NCBI RefSeq assembly: GCF_025369935.1
Contig: NZ_CP104467.1
Coordinates: 5,649,001 to 5,713,000 of the forward strand
Length of the DNA stretch: 64,000 nucleotides
Direction of reading: 5' to 3'
Source of the DNA: Paenibacillus andongensis
GTDB taxonomy: Bacteria; Bacillota; Bacilli; Paenibacillales; NBRC-103111
Under the pieces are notes generated by a model. That model was not told the origin of the DNA and searched no databases. It saw only the letters and a list, made by a program, of their open reading frames with translations. Positions 51,451 through 59,834 of this stretch are shown piece by piece (the stretch's first letter is position 1; each line of letters starts with the position of its first letter). The translations under genes and the position numbers were made by a program.

Positions 51451-51488
51451 TGACTAATTAGGGACTATCACCAGAGGAGTGGAGCTTG

Positions 51489-52235
51489 ATGATTACAATC
51501 AAATCAAAAGAACAAATAGAAAAAATGGGCCGAGCAGGCCGTATCCTGGCTGATTGCCATAAAGAAATTGCCAAAATGATCCGACCTGGTATTACCTCCT
51601 GGGAAATCGACCAATTCGTAGAGGGCTTTCTGGCTAAACACGGAGCCACTCCTGAGCAAAAAGGGTATCACGGTTATCCATATGCTACTTGTGCTTCCGT
51701 CAACGACGTGATCTGTCACGGTTTTCCTAAGAAGGAGCCCCTGAATGACGGCGATATTGTAACCATCGACATGGTTGTTCGTATAGATGGTTGGTTGGCT
51801 GACTCCGCGTGGTCCTATGCTGTGGGTAACATTTCTCCGGTTGCCGAGAAGTTGCTGCAAGTAACGAAAGAATCTCTTTACAAAGGAATTGAGCAAGCCA
51901 TTCCCGGCAACCGTATCGGCGATGTGTCGCATGCCATTCAGGTGTATGCCGAATCTCATGGTTTTTCCGTTGTAAGAGATTTTATCGGACACGGGATTGG
52001 CTCCGAGATGCATGAAGAGCCGCAAGTGCCTCATTATGGGCCAGCTGGCAAAGGGCCGCGGATTAAAGAAGGCATGGTCTTCACAATTGAACCGATGCTA
52101 AATGTCGGTAAATACCATTCCAAAGTTGATCAAGACGGATGGACAGCAAGAACTTATGACGGCAGTCTTTCCGCTCAGTACGAACACACCATTGCGATTA
52201 CTAGCCAAGGACCGATTATTTTAACCGAACAATAA
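51489..52235 (+). CDS. map: Type I methionine aminopeptidase
   Basis: A 248-residue metalloenzyme that removes the N-terminal methionine from new proteins. The five metal ligands are visible: Asp in VTIDMVV, Asp in LADSAW, His in GHGIGSEMHE, Glu in FTIEPML and Glu in SAQYEHTI. Length is the usual 248. GGAG lies upstream of the ATG at 51489 (a TTG directly before is less likely). It is not in the ribosomal operon, so it may be a second copy. Confidence 0.96.
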   Translation: MITIKSKEQIEKMGRAGRILADCHKEIAKMIRPGITSWEIDQFVEGFLAKHGATPEQKGYHGYPYATCASVNDVICHGFPKKEPLNDGDIVTIDMVVRIDGWLADSAWSYAVGNISPVAEKLLQVTKESLYKGIEQAIPGNRIGDVSHAIQVYAESHGFSVVRDFIGHGIGSEMHEEPQVPHYGPAGKGPRIKEGMVFTIEPMLNVGKYHSKVDQDGWTARTYDGSLSAQYEHTIAITSQGPIILTEQ

Positions 52236-52254
52236 TGATCCTGGAGGAACATGC

Positions 52255-53367
52255 ATGCTTTCTTTTTACAAAAAATATTGGAGAACAGCTTTTGACATCG
52301 CTCTCATTGTACTAACCGTCTATTTATTCATGCTGTTATTTAGTTACCTGTATCGCATCGCTACCCCTATCTTTCTGGCTCTGATCATTTTCATGATGAT
52401 CGAGCCTTTTGCTAGGTTTTTGCATCGCAAAGGGATACGTAAGTCAATCGCTTCGGCGATTTCGACCTTAGTATTTGTCCTTATTATCCTTGGCGCACTG
52501 ACCGGTGCCGCAGTCATTTTTACCAGTCAGATCATGAGTCTTGTCGATAAGGTGGATGAATACCAAGCGGTTTTCAACGATCAAATCATACATAAAATTA
52601 GCGAATTGAATGACCGATTTCAAACGCTGCCACCTGACGTTATTGCGAAAGCCAAAGATTATGCTGGGCAATTCGCCGGCAATGCCTCCAAGTTTATCAT
52701 TGCTTTCTTATCTGGTTTGGTAGCCTCGTTGACATCGTTCTCAACCTTCATGTTTAACTTCATCGTCGGGATCATCTTAGCCTACTTCCTTAGCATTGAA
52801 ATTGATTCTTGGAAACGCCTTGCAGGTGAAAAAACACCAAAAACCTTCAAATCCGTCTTCTTTTTTCTCAAAGAAAATGTCGTGAAAGGGATTGTCTCCT
52901 ACATAAAAGCGCAAGCCAAACTAATCTCTTTGACGTTCGTTGTCGTATTCTTCGCCTTGCTTCTGCTCGGCGTTAATAATGCTTTCTCTATCTCGTTGTT
53001 GTCAGCTATATTCGATGTGCTGCCGCTGCTTGGCGTATCCACTTTGTTCATTCCATGGATCATCTACCTGTTTATTGTTGGACAAACGACTCTAGCGATC
53101 TGGCTCAGTGCCATACTCCTGGTCGTCATCCTCGTCAGACAAATTATGGAGCCAAAGATTACTGGAGAATCACTCGGAGTATCGGCCTTTACAACCTTAG
53201 CTTTCATGATTGTATCCCTTTCCCTCTTTGGATTTGCTGGGGTCATCCTTTCGCCTGTACTGATCATTCTAATCAAAGCTCTGTATACGCAAGGCTACCT
53301 GCAACGTTGGATTCGTAAGCCCGAAGATGAGTATGTTCAAGGTAAATTACCTTATAGCGGACCTTAA
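52255..53367 (+). CDS. AI-2E family transporter (UPF0118)
   Basis: A 370-residue permease-like protein with about eight hydrophobic segments and a large amphipathic middle (residues 90-140). The second half has the family block SLLSAIFDVLPLLGVSTLFIPW and RQIMEPKITGESLGVSAF. Members range from AI-2 export to Na+/Li+ antiport; the substrate here is open. TGGAGGAACATGC precedes the ATG, 19 bases after map. A strong terminator follows. Confidence 0.92.
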   Translation: MLSFYKKYWRTAFDIALIVLTVYLFMLLFSYLYRIATPIFLALIIFMMIEPFARFLHRKGIRKSIASAISTLVFVLIILGALTGAAVIFTSQIMSLVDKVDEYQAVFNDQIIHKISELNDRFQTLPPDVIAKAKDYAGQFAGNASKFIIAFLSGLVASLTSFSTFMFNFIVGIILAYFLSIEIDSWKRLAGEKTPKTFKSVFFFLKENVVKGIVSYIKAQAKLISLTFVVVFFALLLLGVNNAFSISLLSAIFDVLPLLGVSTLFIPWIIYLFIVGQTTLAIWLSAILLVVILVRQIMEPKITGESLGVSAFTTLAFMIVSLSLFGFAGVILSPVLIILIKALYTQGYLQRWIRKPEDEYVQGKLPYSGP

Positions 53368-53382
53368 TGTCCCGCAACAACG

Positions 53383-53427
53383 AAAAAAGGCTCCAGCTTT
53401 TCCTAAGGAAAAGTTGGGGCCTTTTTT
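53383..53427. terminator. Strong bidirectional terminator
   Basis: AAAAAAGGCTCCAGCTTTTCC pairs with GGAAAAGTTGGGGCCTTTTTT around TAA. Between convergent AI-2E-type and AraC genes. Confidence 0.92.
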
Positions 53428-54208
53428 AAACACGATGCCTGTTTCGGTATATCGATGGAGCCATGCCCATTTTTCGGGTAAAAACGCGGCTCAAATAAAA
53501 GCCGTTTTCGAATCCGCATTTCTCGGCAATCGCATCCAAGGTAAGTGTTGATCCCTCCAACAAATGCCGAGCTCTAGTGAGACGCATTTCATTCAAAAAC
53601 TCCGAAGGTGTTAGTCCGTACGCCTTGCGAAACTTACGGGTGAATTGTACGGGGGTGAGTCCCAGAGATACGGCCAAATCCAAAAGGGATAAGCTATCAT
53701 AAGCATATTCCGTCATGTACCTCCGGGCCTTCTCCATTAACAAATCCACTTCTATGGATGGGTCTTCTTTGTGATCTCGCTCCATTTTGACCAAACGTAA
53801 TAAATCATTCACCATGTGCTGTTTGTGCAGCGTGCTCTCTTCGTCCCAGCCGGGAAGCTGTCTCAAATAACGATAATTAGAAGATAAACGTTCTTTATCG
53901 TTAATCGTCAATTTCCCTATCCAAACGGCTTCATCACCAACATATGGTTCAGATAACCATACAAACTGCAGGAAGTGAAAGGACAGTGGTTCGAGTGTTT
54001 TCCTCTGAAACACGGTATTAGGTGGACAGATGACAATGTCTCCGAACCCCGCTTCGCCTTTCTGCTCCCCAACTCGATAGAGGAATCTGCCGTCTTCTAC
54101 GGCAAATATCGTCCAACATGGATACTCGTCTTCATCTAACATAAACGCCACTTTTCGGTGCCAATAGACATGGGAGATGAGCTTAATAGTTACATCATGT
54201 AAAGCCAC
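53426..54208 (-). CDS. AraC family transcriptional regulator
   Basis: A 260-residue regulator: an N-terminal cupin-like sensing domain (ARmulti-strand, WTIFAVEDGRFLYRVGEQKGEAGFGDIVI-like region) and a C-terminal double helix-turn-helix from about residue 160. The latter shows SLLDLAVSLGLTPVQFTRKFRKAYG and TLDAIAEKCGFENGFYLSRVF. It is divergent from the large FAD oxidoreductase gene, the likely target; the cupin domain suggests a sugar-type ligand. Confidence 0.92.
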   Translation of the reverse strand: MALHDVTIKLISHVYWHRKVAFMLDEDEYPCWTIFAVEDGRFLYRVGEQKGEAGFGDIVICPPNTVFQRKTLEPLSFHFLQFVWLSEPYVGDEAVWIGKLTINDKERLSSNYRYLRQLPGWDEESTLHKQHMVNDLLRLVKMERDHKEDPSIEVDLLMEKARRYMTEYAYDSLSLLDLAVSLGLTPVQFTRKFRKAYGLTPSEFLNEMRLTRARHLLEGSTLTLDAIAEKCGFENGFYLSRVFTRKMGMAPSIYRNRHRV

Positions 54209-54331
54209 AACCTCACCCCTTCTATATTGAAATAAAGTATATGTCTATTGTAACTATCTGCATGTTCAATGGAAATAGGATATTCTACAATGAAATTAAA
54301 GATATCCTACAAATCAGTGAGGTGCTAAGTT

Positions 54332-56581
54332 ATGAAGCATGAAATCGTTCAATCAGACATAACCGTGGTCGGCGGCGGATTAGCAGGTGTTTGTGCGGCA
54401 ATCGCTGCAGCACGGTTAGGCCAAACAGTCTCTCTCGTCCAAAATCGTCCTGTCCTTGGCGGAAATGCCAGCAGTGAAGTTCGCGTCTGGGTATGCGGCG
54501 CTACCTCCCACGGTGTTCATCGAAATGCGAGAGAAACCGGTATCATGGGTGAACTATTTGTAGAGAACCAGTACCGTAATATCGACGGAAATCCTTATAT
54601 TTGGGACTTAATCGTACTTGAAAAAGTCAAAACGGAGAAGAATATCACATTGTTCTTGAACACGGATGTCCATGAGGTCCACGCGGAAGGTGACGAGACC
54701 AGTCGAACGATTCGTTCTGTCACAGGCTGGATGATGGGATCTGAACGGCGTATTCGATTCGATAGTCGTGTTTACCTCGATTGCACAGGTGACGGGTTAG
54801 TCGGTTTCCTCGCAGGTGCGAAATATCGCATTGGGCGTGAAGCACAAGAGGAGTTTAATGAGGAATGGGCACCACTCGTCGCGGACGATATTACACTTGG
54901 AAGCACCCTGTTGTTCTATACAAAAGACGCAGGCCGACCGGTCAAATATATCGCACCAAGCTTCGCGAAAGACATCACACAAACCTCCATTCCCATGAAG
55001 CGAGTCATTCGCAGCGGCGATAATGGATGCGCTTATTGGTGGATTGAATGGGGCGGTGAGCATGATGTTGTTCATGAAAATGAGCGAATCCGCGATGAGC
55101 TGTCCTCCGTCATCTACGGCATTTGGGATTATATCAAAAATTCCGGTAAATTCGAGAGTGAAAACCTGACGCTCGAATGGATCGGCTCCATTCCGGGGAA
55201 AAGGGAATATCGTCGTTTTGTTGGAGACTACGTACTGAATCAGAACGATATCATCGCACAGGAGCTGTTTGAAGACCGTGTCGCGTTCGGCGGCTGGTCC
55301 ATCGATTTACATCCACCGCAGGGGATGTATGCCACAGCCAAAGGATCTAAACATATGCATATGGACGGCAGTTACCATATCCCGTTCCGTTCTCTCTACT
55401 CCGTCAACGTGACGAATATGCTGATGGCGGGACGCAACATCAGCGCGTCCCACGTGGCCTTTGGCACGACGCGCGTCATGGCGACATGTGCCGTCATAGG
55501 CGAAGCCGCGGGCACAGGAGCAGCGCTCTGCGCGGCAAAGGGCATCTCCCCCCGTGAGCTGCACAGCAGCCACTTGAGCGAGCTTCAGCAGACGCTGCTT
55601 CGACAGGATGCAGCCGTCCTCGGTCTGAAGAACGCGGATGCAGCAGACCTCGTGCTCCGCGCTGAAATGACAGCGTCCAGCACCTTGACGCGACTTGCGC
55701 TTGAGCAATCTGCGTCGGTGCTGCCGCTCAGCGCGCATGTGGCGCTTCTCGTGCCGGCAGATCCGTTCATTGACGGCATTGAGCTGCTGCTGGATGCTTC
55801 GGAAGCTACGGAGCTTACAGTCGAGCTCTGGAGCACTGGGAAGCCGCAGAACTACGTCCCCCATACACAGGTGACGTCCATTCAAATAGCAGTCGCTAAG
55901 GGTACTCAGCAATGGGTAAATGCTGCACTTTCTTGGCATCCTGAAGCCGCTCAGAACGCTTTTGTCATTCTCAGAAGCAACCCTGCGCTTTCCGTCCATC
56001 TATCCGCCAAACCACAAACGGGCGTGCTTTCCTTCAAGCATGATGCTGCATCAGCAAATGCCGTAGATTTCGGTGATATGCATCATCATCAGCCGGTCAT
56101 TGATTGGAGCGCGCATGCCTTCATTCGGAAGCCAATCTGCTTCCGTCTGCTCTCGCCCACTTCCGCATTCGCAGCCGATAAAGCTGCCGATGGGTATAAG
56201 CGTCCTTACGGAGGCCCTCACCTATGGTCGTCGGCTGGCCTTGAGGTCTCTCAGTCTGAATGGCTTGAAGTCAGTTGGCCAGAGACAGTGCGGATTCGCA
56301 GCGTACATCTCACTTTCAATGATGATGTGAACGAAGATTTAATTAATTTGCATCATCATCGGACGGAATTCGAGATCATTCCTGAACTGGTCAAAGACTA
56401 TAAACTTCAAGCCTTCATCAGCGGTGACTGGACCACAGTGGCTGAAGGGCTCGATAATCATACGCGCAATCATGTTCATCTGTTGCCGAAAGCTGTGACG
56501 ACTGATCGACTTCGGGTGGTAGTTGAAGCCGCGAACGGGACGGAACGGGCAGAGATTGTAGAAATCCGTTGTTATGGTTGA
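54332..56581 (+). CDS. FAD-dependent oxidoreductase (PF12831 type)
   Basis: A 749-residue flavoprotein. The FAD-binding start is DITVVGGGLAGVCAAIAAARLG (about residues 8-30), with PVLGGNASSEVRVWVCGA, DCTGDGLVGFLAG and GRNISASHVAFGTTRVMATCAVIGEAAG completing the FAD_oxidored family pattern. The last 300 residues form an extra region ending in a discoidin-like beta domain (LEVSWPETVRIRSVHLTFNDD). Such proteins are often linked to sugar breakdown. GTGAGGTGC precedes the ATG. The middle (55400-55850) is GC-richer than the flanks. Controlled probably by the divergent AraC gene. Confidence 0.9.
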   Translation: MKHEIVQSDITVVGGGLAGVCAAIAAARLGQTVSLVQNRPVLGGNASSEVRVWVCGATSHGVHRNARETGIMGELFVENQYRNIDGNPYIWDLIVLEKVKTEKNITLFLNTDVHEVHAEGDETSRTIRSVTGWMMGSERRIRFDSRVYLDCTGDGLVGFLAGAKYRIGREAQEEFNEEWAPLVADDITLGSTLLFYTKDAGRPVKYIAPSFAKDITQTSIPMKRVIRSGDNGCAYWWIEWGGEHDVVHENERIRDELSSVIYGIWDYIKNSGKFESENLTLEWIGSIPGKREYRRFVGDYVLNQNDIIAQELFEDRVAFGGWSIDLHPPQGMYATAKGSKHMHMDGSYHIPFRSLYSVNVTNMLMAGRNISASHVAFGTTRVMATCAVIGEAAGTGAALCAAKGISPRELHSSHLSELQQTLLRQDAAVLGLKNADAADLVLRAEMTASSTLTRLALEQSASVLPLSAHVALLVPADPFIDGIELLLDASEATELTVELWSTGKPQNYVPHTQVTSIQIAVAKGTQQWVNAALSWHPEAAQNAFVILRSNPALSVHLSAKPQTGVLSFKHDAASANAVDFGDMHHHQPVIDWSAHAFIRKPICFRLLSPTSAFAADKAADGYKRPYGGPHLWSSAGLEVSQSEWLEVSWPETVRIRSVHLTFNDDVNEDLINLHHHRTEFEIIPELVKDYKLQAFISGDWTTVAEGLDNHTRNHVHLLPKAVTTDRLRVVVEAANGTERAEIVEIRCYG

Positions 56582-56625
56582 TGGTTATTCAAGACAAACA
56601 AAAACACCCGTAAACATTTTAAGAG

Positions 56626-56654
56626 TTGCATATTCCATAACCTGCCATTATGAT
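56626..56654 (+). promoter_or_regulatory. sigma-A promoter of folD leader
   Basis: TTGCAT and TATGAT separated by 17 bases, about 15-20 bases before the ZTP aptamer. Confidence 0.75.
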
Positions 56655-56669
56655 TAGATCAATTAAAAG

Positions 56670-56740
56670 TTGATGTGTGACTGGCGAAGCATGGATACCC
56701 ATGAGGAAGCACATTGATGTTACAGCCGTACGCCTGGGCA
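56670..56740 (+). ncRNA. ZTP (pfl) riboswitch
   Basis: The leader has GTGTGACTGGCGAAGC at its 5' part and GCCGTACGCCTGGGCA at its 3' part, the conserved cores of the pfl motif, which binds ZTP/ZMP and signals folate shortage. The adjacent folD is a classic target. Confidence 0.92.
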
Positions 56741-56781
56741 GAGGTAAGGGGGATTCATCCCCCTTACCTCTTTGTGTTTTT
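56741..56781 (+). terminator. ZTP riboswitch terminator
   Basis: A perfect 14-bp stem GAGGTAAGGGGGAT / ATCCCCCTTACCTC followed by TTTGTGTTTTT. It directly abuts the aptamer. Confidence 0.92.
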
Positions 56782-56808
56782 ACAAACAAATGAAGGGTTG
56801 AGGGTAAA

Positions 56809-57660
56809 ATGAATGCTGAAACATTAATTTTGGATGGTACACGCGTCGCGAAAAGCATGAAAGAAACATTAGTCGAAAGAATCAAGCACCTGACTGCAAA
56901 AGGAATCTTACCATGTTTAGCTACGATACTTGTTGGCGATGACCCTTCTTCCGAAACCTATGTACGTATGAAAAGCAGCGCATGCAAGCGGCTAGGCATT
57001 GATTCCAGACGAATCCACCTCAATAAAGCAACTACAACAGAGGAGCTAATTGCTGTAATCCAACAATTAAACGCGGATCCTCAGGTCCATGGTATTTTAT
57101 TGCAGCATCCGGTTCCACATCATATTGATGAAAGAGCCGCGTTTGAAGCCATTCAGATCGAAAAAGATGTGGATGGTGTAACCATGCAGGGCTTTGCTCA
57201 AAATGCTTTTGGAATGGCCAGCTTTCCATCCTGTACGCCAGCCGCCATTCTATCCATTCTCGATTATTATCAGATTCCAATTGAAGGCAAGCACGCGGTA
57301 ATCGTTGGCCGGAGTCCTATTCTAGGTAAACCCGTATCGCTTATGCTGCTGAATCGAAACGCAACCGTCACCATTTGCCATTCGAAAACGAAGAATCTCC
57401 CCCTCATCATCGGATTGGCTGATATTGTCGTTGCAGCAGTTGGTAAACCTGCATTTATTCAAGGAGCATGGATTAAGGAAGGCGCAATCGTAATGGATGC
57501 CGGGTACAATGCTGGGAATGTTGGCGATGTTGATTATAAGGCTTGTCACATTAAAGCTAGCGCTATTACACCTGTACCAGCCGGAATTGGCCCGGTGACC
57601 ATTGCGATGCTGCTCAAACACACTGTCATTGCTGCCGAAAAAAGCAAAATGTTAACCTAA
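56809..57660 (+). CDS. folD: Methylenetetrahydrofolate dehydrogenase/cyclohydrolase FolD
   Basis: A 283-residue bifunctional enzyme that interconverts 5,10-methylene- and 10-formyl-tetrahydrofolate. The catalytic lysine lies in SSETYVRMKSSACKRLGI, the acidic EKDVDGV in the active site and the cofactor loop GRSPILGKPVSLMLL are visible. Two motifs deviate from the common form: LLQHPVP in place of QLPLP, and SPILGKP in place of SNIVGKP. It may be a second FolD type. TTGAGGGTAAA precedes the ATG. Controlled by the ZTP riboswitch upstream. Confidence 0.94.
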   Translation: MNAETLILDGTRVAKSMKETLVERIKHLTAKGILPCLATILVGDDPSSETYVRMKSSACKRLGIDSRRIHLNKATTTEELIAVIQQLNADPQVHGILLQHPVPHHIDERAAFEAIQIEKDVDGVTMQGFAQNAFGMASFPSCTPAAILSILDYYQIPIEGKHAVIVGRSPILGKPVSLMLLNRNATVTICHSKTKNLPLIIGLADIVVAAVGKPAFIQGAWIKEGAIVMDAGYNAGNVGDVDYKACHIKASAITPVPAGIGPVTIAMLLKHTVIAAEKSKMLT

Positions 57661-57786
57661 GGTTCCGACATTCTTTTTTCTAAAATAGGTCTTAATAACC
57701 CTTGCTTAACCTAACATGGTGTGTTATATTAAAAGTGCGTCAAATCAAGGTTTCCACTTCAAAAAGTTGACATAGGAGTGATACAA

Positions 57787-57966
57787 ATGCCCAACAATTC
57801 CGTTCAAATCCCGCAAGGTGAAGAATTAATTCGTGTAGAAATGACTGTTAAGGAAGCGCTTGCATTGACAGGCACTAAATTTAACCAAAACCACAAATTA
57901 GAGACAGATGCAATCAAGAAGGTAAAACAATCCTTAGAAGATAAATTGCTACCACCTAACCATTAA
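57787..57966 (+). CDS. Small hypothetical protein (59 aa)
   Basis: A soluble, mixed-charge peptide (PNNSVQIPQGEELIRVEMT, KEALALTGTKFNQNHKLETDAIKKVKQSLEDKLL). AGGAGTGATACAA precedes the ATG at 57787; the in-frame ATG at 57778 is too close to the site. It is monocistronic with its own terminator. I do not recognise it. The size and solitary expression resemble small spore or stationary-phase proteins, but nothing in the sequence proves this. Confidence 0.65.
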   Translation: MPNNSVQIPQGEELIRVEMTVKEALALTGTKFNQNHKLETDAIKKVKQSLEDKLLPPNH

Positions 57967-57988
57967 TCCATACTCTTTCATCGCACAT

Positions 57989-58029
57989 AGCCCTGACGAA
58001 CGATTTCTAATCGCTCGCGGGGCTTTTTT
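57989..58029 (+). terminator. Intrinsic terminator
   Basis: AGCCCTGACGAACGATT / AATCGCTCGCGGGGCT with two mismatches, followed by six T. Confidence 0.88.
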
Positions 58030-58145
58030 CTATGTTCAAAAAGAATTATTTCGGGTATCTCATTTTTATCGTATCAAATTCAGCCGAATGCTTATAATAA
58101 TCTCGCACCGCCCAAAATCCTACATTTTAAGGAGTGAACAACCAA

Positions 58146-58238
58146 ATGTCAGAAGATCATAAGCAGCAAGGGCACGCCAGACAAAATACTACGACACGTA
58201 CAACAGATCAAAAAAGCAACAAGAAAGGCAAGAAATAA
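58146..58238 (+). CDS. Candidate 30-aa lysine/threonine-rich peptide
   Basis: A 31-codon frame starts with ATG after AAGGAG (11 bases away) and encodes SEDHKQQGHARQNTTTRTTD followed by QKSNKKGKK. The product is highly polar and basic with no hydrophobic part. It is followed 27 bases later by the 66-residue gene with its own site. Its shape recalls short spore-associated peptides, but the family is unknown to me. Confidence 0.45.
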   Translation: MSEDHKQQGHARQNTTTRTTDQKSNKKGKK

Positions 58239-58265
58239 CGATATTCCACTTCAGGAGGCCGATAT

Positions 58266-58466
58266 ATGCTCGATCAGTTAGAAAGCAATTATGACTGTGC
58301 GAATGCGGGCTCTGACCTGCATAGTTTAAAACAAGAACTTGAACAATTCCAAGGGCAAGCAGCCTCTTCCGACAAAGAACAAGAAGAGCATCGGAATCGA
58401 CTTGAGAATCAAATTCGGTTTATAGAAAATAAGTGTTCCATTCCAAGCGAACATATCCCGCAATGA
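58266..58466 (+). CDS. Small hypothetical coiled-coil-like protein (66 aa)
   Basis: The product is polar and probably helical (SDLHSLKQELEQFQ, DKEQEEHRNRLENQIRFIENK), with two cysteines. CAGGAGG precedes the ATG with a seven-base gap. It ends directly before a strong terminator. No domain recognised. Confidence 0.65.
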   Translation: MLDQLESNYDCANAGSDLHSLKQELEQFQGQAASSDKEQEEHRNRLENQIRFIENKCSIPSEHIPQ

Positions 58467-58468
58467 AG

Positions 58469-58504
58469 AAAGTCCACGCCTTAGATAACAGGGCGTGGAC
58501 TTTT
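58469..58504 (+). terminator. Intrinsic terminator
   Basis: The perfect stem AAAGTCCACGCC / GGCGTGGACTTT followed by TGCATT; convergent genes on both sides. Confidence 0.88.
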
Positions 58505-58507
58505 GCA

Positions 58508-58717
58508 TTAGTTGACTTTTCTTCTTGTCAAAATACACGGAACGCCTTTACCGACGGCTCCTGGCTCCGACATCATGGCCAAATACCGAAGTCCTCTTGT
58601 GCACGGTGTCTTACAAACCGCACATGTGGACGACTCCACAAGCCTCATCGTGTATTGTACTCTGGATGAAAGTTCTTTCTTCTTGGATGCCTTGCCTTTC
58701 CCTTTAGGTGGTGCCAT
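58508..58717 (-). CDS. Small basic protein with CxxC (69 aa)
   Basis: From the ATG at 58717 (GGGAGG seven bases upstream) the product starts APPKGKGKASKKKELSSRVQ and then carries STCAVCKTPCTRGLRYLAMM, a Cys-rich region that could bind a metal, and a further Cys near the end. A plus-strand frame overlaps it, but lacks a good site. The Lys-rich N-terminus suggests nucleic-acid contact. Function unknown. Confidence 0.6.
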   Translation of the reverse strand: MAPPKGKGKASKKKELSSRVQYTMRLVESSTCAVCKTPCTRGLRYLAMMSEPGAVGKGVPCILTRRKVN

Positions 58718-58819
58718 ATCCACGCCTCCCAACAGTTTCCTTCCTTCAGTATATGAAGTCTGGGCGGAACGGTTCTTGGGAAGCATGTTCAAGTTCGTTG
58801 TACTTGTCTATGGCAAATT

Positions 58820-59695
58820 TTAAAATTCCATTGCTGTTAATAGGATCGGAACCAATTCCTCATAGAGGGATGCGAAGGATTCCACAGGCAGGGGATTTAC
58901 CCCAAATCCTACTTCAACAGTAAAACCGGGTCTACGAAATTGTTGGATGAACCAGTCTTTGTAACCCGCGTCACTATCCGTTAGTTTAACCGCCTCATAG
59001 TTGCTCGCTATGGCAAGCCGCTCAGCAAGTGCCTCAGATTCCGGCGGCTCATAGTCGCGATAATTCCAATAAATCTCCCTACCTTGGGTATGCAGCGCTA
59101 CGACAAGCTCAAAATCATGGCATTCTGTAAATTGAGCTAATGCTGCTGCCTCAGGCTCCGTTAACGGTGCCTCTCCACCGTAATCGCGCTCACTAGGCCC
59201 TGTCTTCTCTCTACGTAATGCCTCTTCTTCCCAGTGTGCTGGGAATTGGTCATTGAGATCAACACCACGAATATTGGACTTCCAATTTCTGAAATCCAGC
59301 GATCCTCCATTCCAATCTAACAGCTGATCTTGGAAGGGATGTTCCTCGGTAACTCCAGACAGAACAAGTTCCACACCATCTGGATTCACCATCGGTACCA
59401 CCCAAAGTGAATACTCCGATAGGAGACGTCTAATGTTGCTGCCATGCCAGGCCGTCCCTCTTGCATAAGAGCAAGCAAGATCTTCCGTGAATTGCATTAA
59501 TAACGGTGTTGTAATCCATTCATTCGCATGCAGCGCTGCGTTGAAATGAATCTCTTTCGCACCTTGACCGATTCGCAGAGCTGGGATGCTTTTCCCCAAC
59601 ACACTTACGCCTATCTCTTCAACATGAAGAAAAGGATATATCTTGCAGAGCCGATTCAGTTCTTCACAAAGTGTCCAATACCCGTATCCTAACAC
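58820..59695 (-). CDS. M14 family zinc carboxypeptidase
   Basis: A 291-residue M14-type metallopeptidase. The zinc ligands are His and Glu in ALHANEWIT and His in VVALHTQGREIYW; the catalytic Glu is in FTVEVGFGVNP. It resembles gamma-D-glutamyl-diamino-acid endopeptidases (ENP1/YqgT), which cut cell-wall peptides, but lacks the LysM domains those often carry. The start is a GTG at 59695 with GAGGTG five bases upstream. No signal peptide, so it may act in the cytoplasm or mother cell on murein peptides. Confidence 0.9.
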   Translation of the reverse strand: MLGYGYWTLCEELNRLCKIYPFLHVEEIGVSVLGKSIPALRIGQGAKEIHFNAALHANEWITTPLLMQFTEDLACSYARGTAWHGSNIRRLLSEYSLWVVPMVNPDGVELVLSGVTEEHPFQDQLLDWNGGSLDFRNWKSNIRGVDLNDQFPAHWEEEALRREKTGPSERDYGGEAPLTEPEAAALAQFTECHDFELVVALHTQGREIYWNYRDYEPPESEALAERLAIASNYEAVKLTDSDAGYKDWFIQQFRRPGFTVEVGFGVNPLPVESFASLYEELVPILLTAMEF

Positions 59696-59796
59696 ACGAC
59701 CACCTCACAGCCCATTTACTTAGTTCGTATGGCTATGATTATGCCCGCAGGCTTCGAATCATGCGGATTCAGGCACGCTTTGCAGCTTAGTTTCTT

Positions 59797-59826
59797 ATAA
59801 AAAAATAGACCCCATCAGGGTCTATT
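59797..59826 (-). terminator. Intrinsic terminator of murI
   Basis: AATAGACCC / GGGTCTATT; on the minus strand followed by TTTTTTTA. Confidence 0.88.
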
Positions 59827-59834
59827 CGCATTAC

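Noticed and set aside
55307-55999. 230-codon minus-strand frame
   Set aside because: Antisense shadow of the FAD oxidoreductase in a GC-rich patch; many Arg/His/Cys, no domain.
58512-58823. 103-codon plus-strand frame opposite the CxxC protein
   Set aside because: No ribosome site; the minus-strand frame has a good site and a coherent Lys-rich and Cys-rich product.
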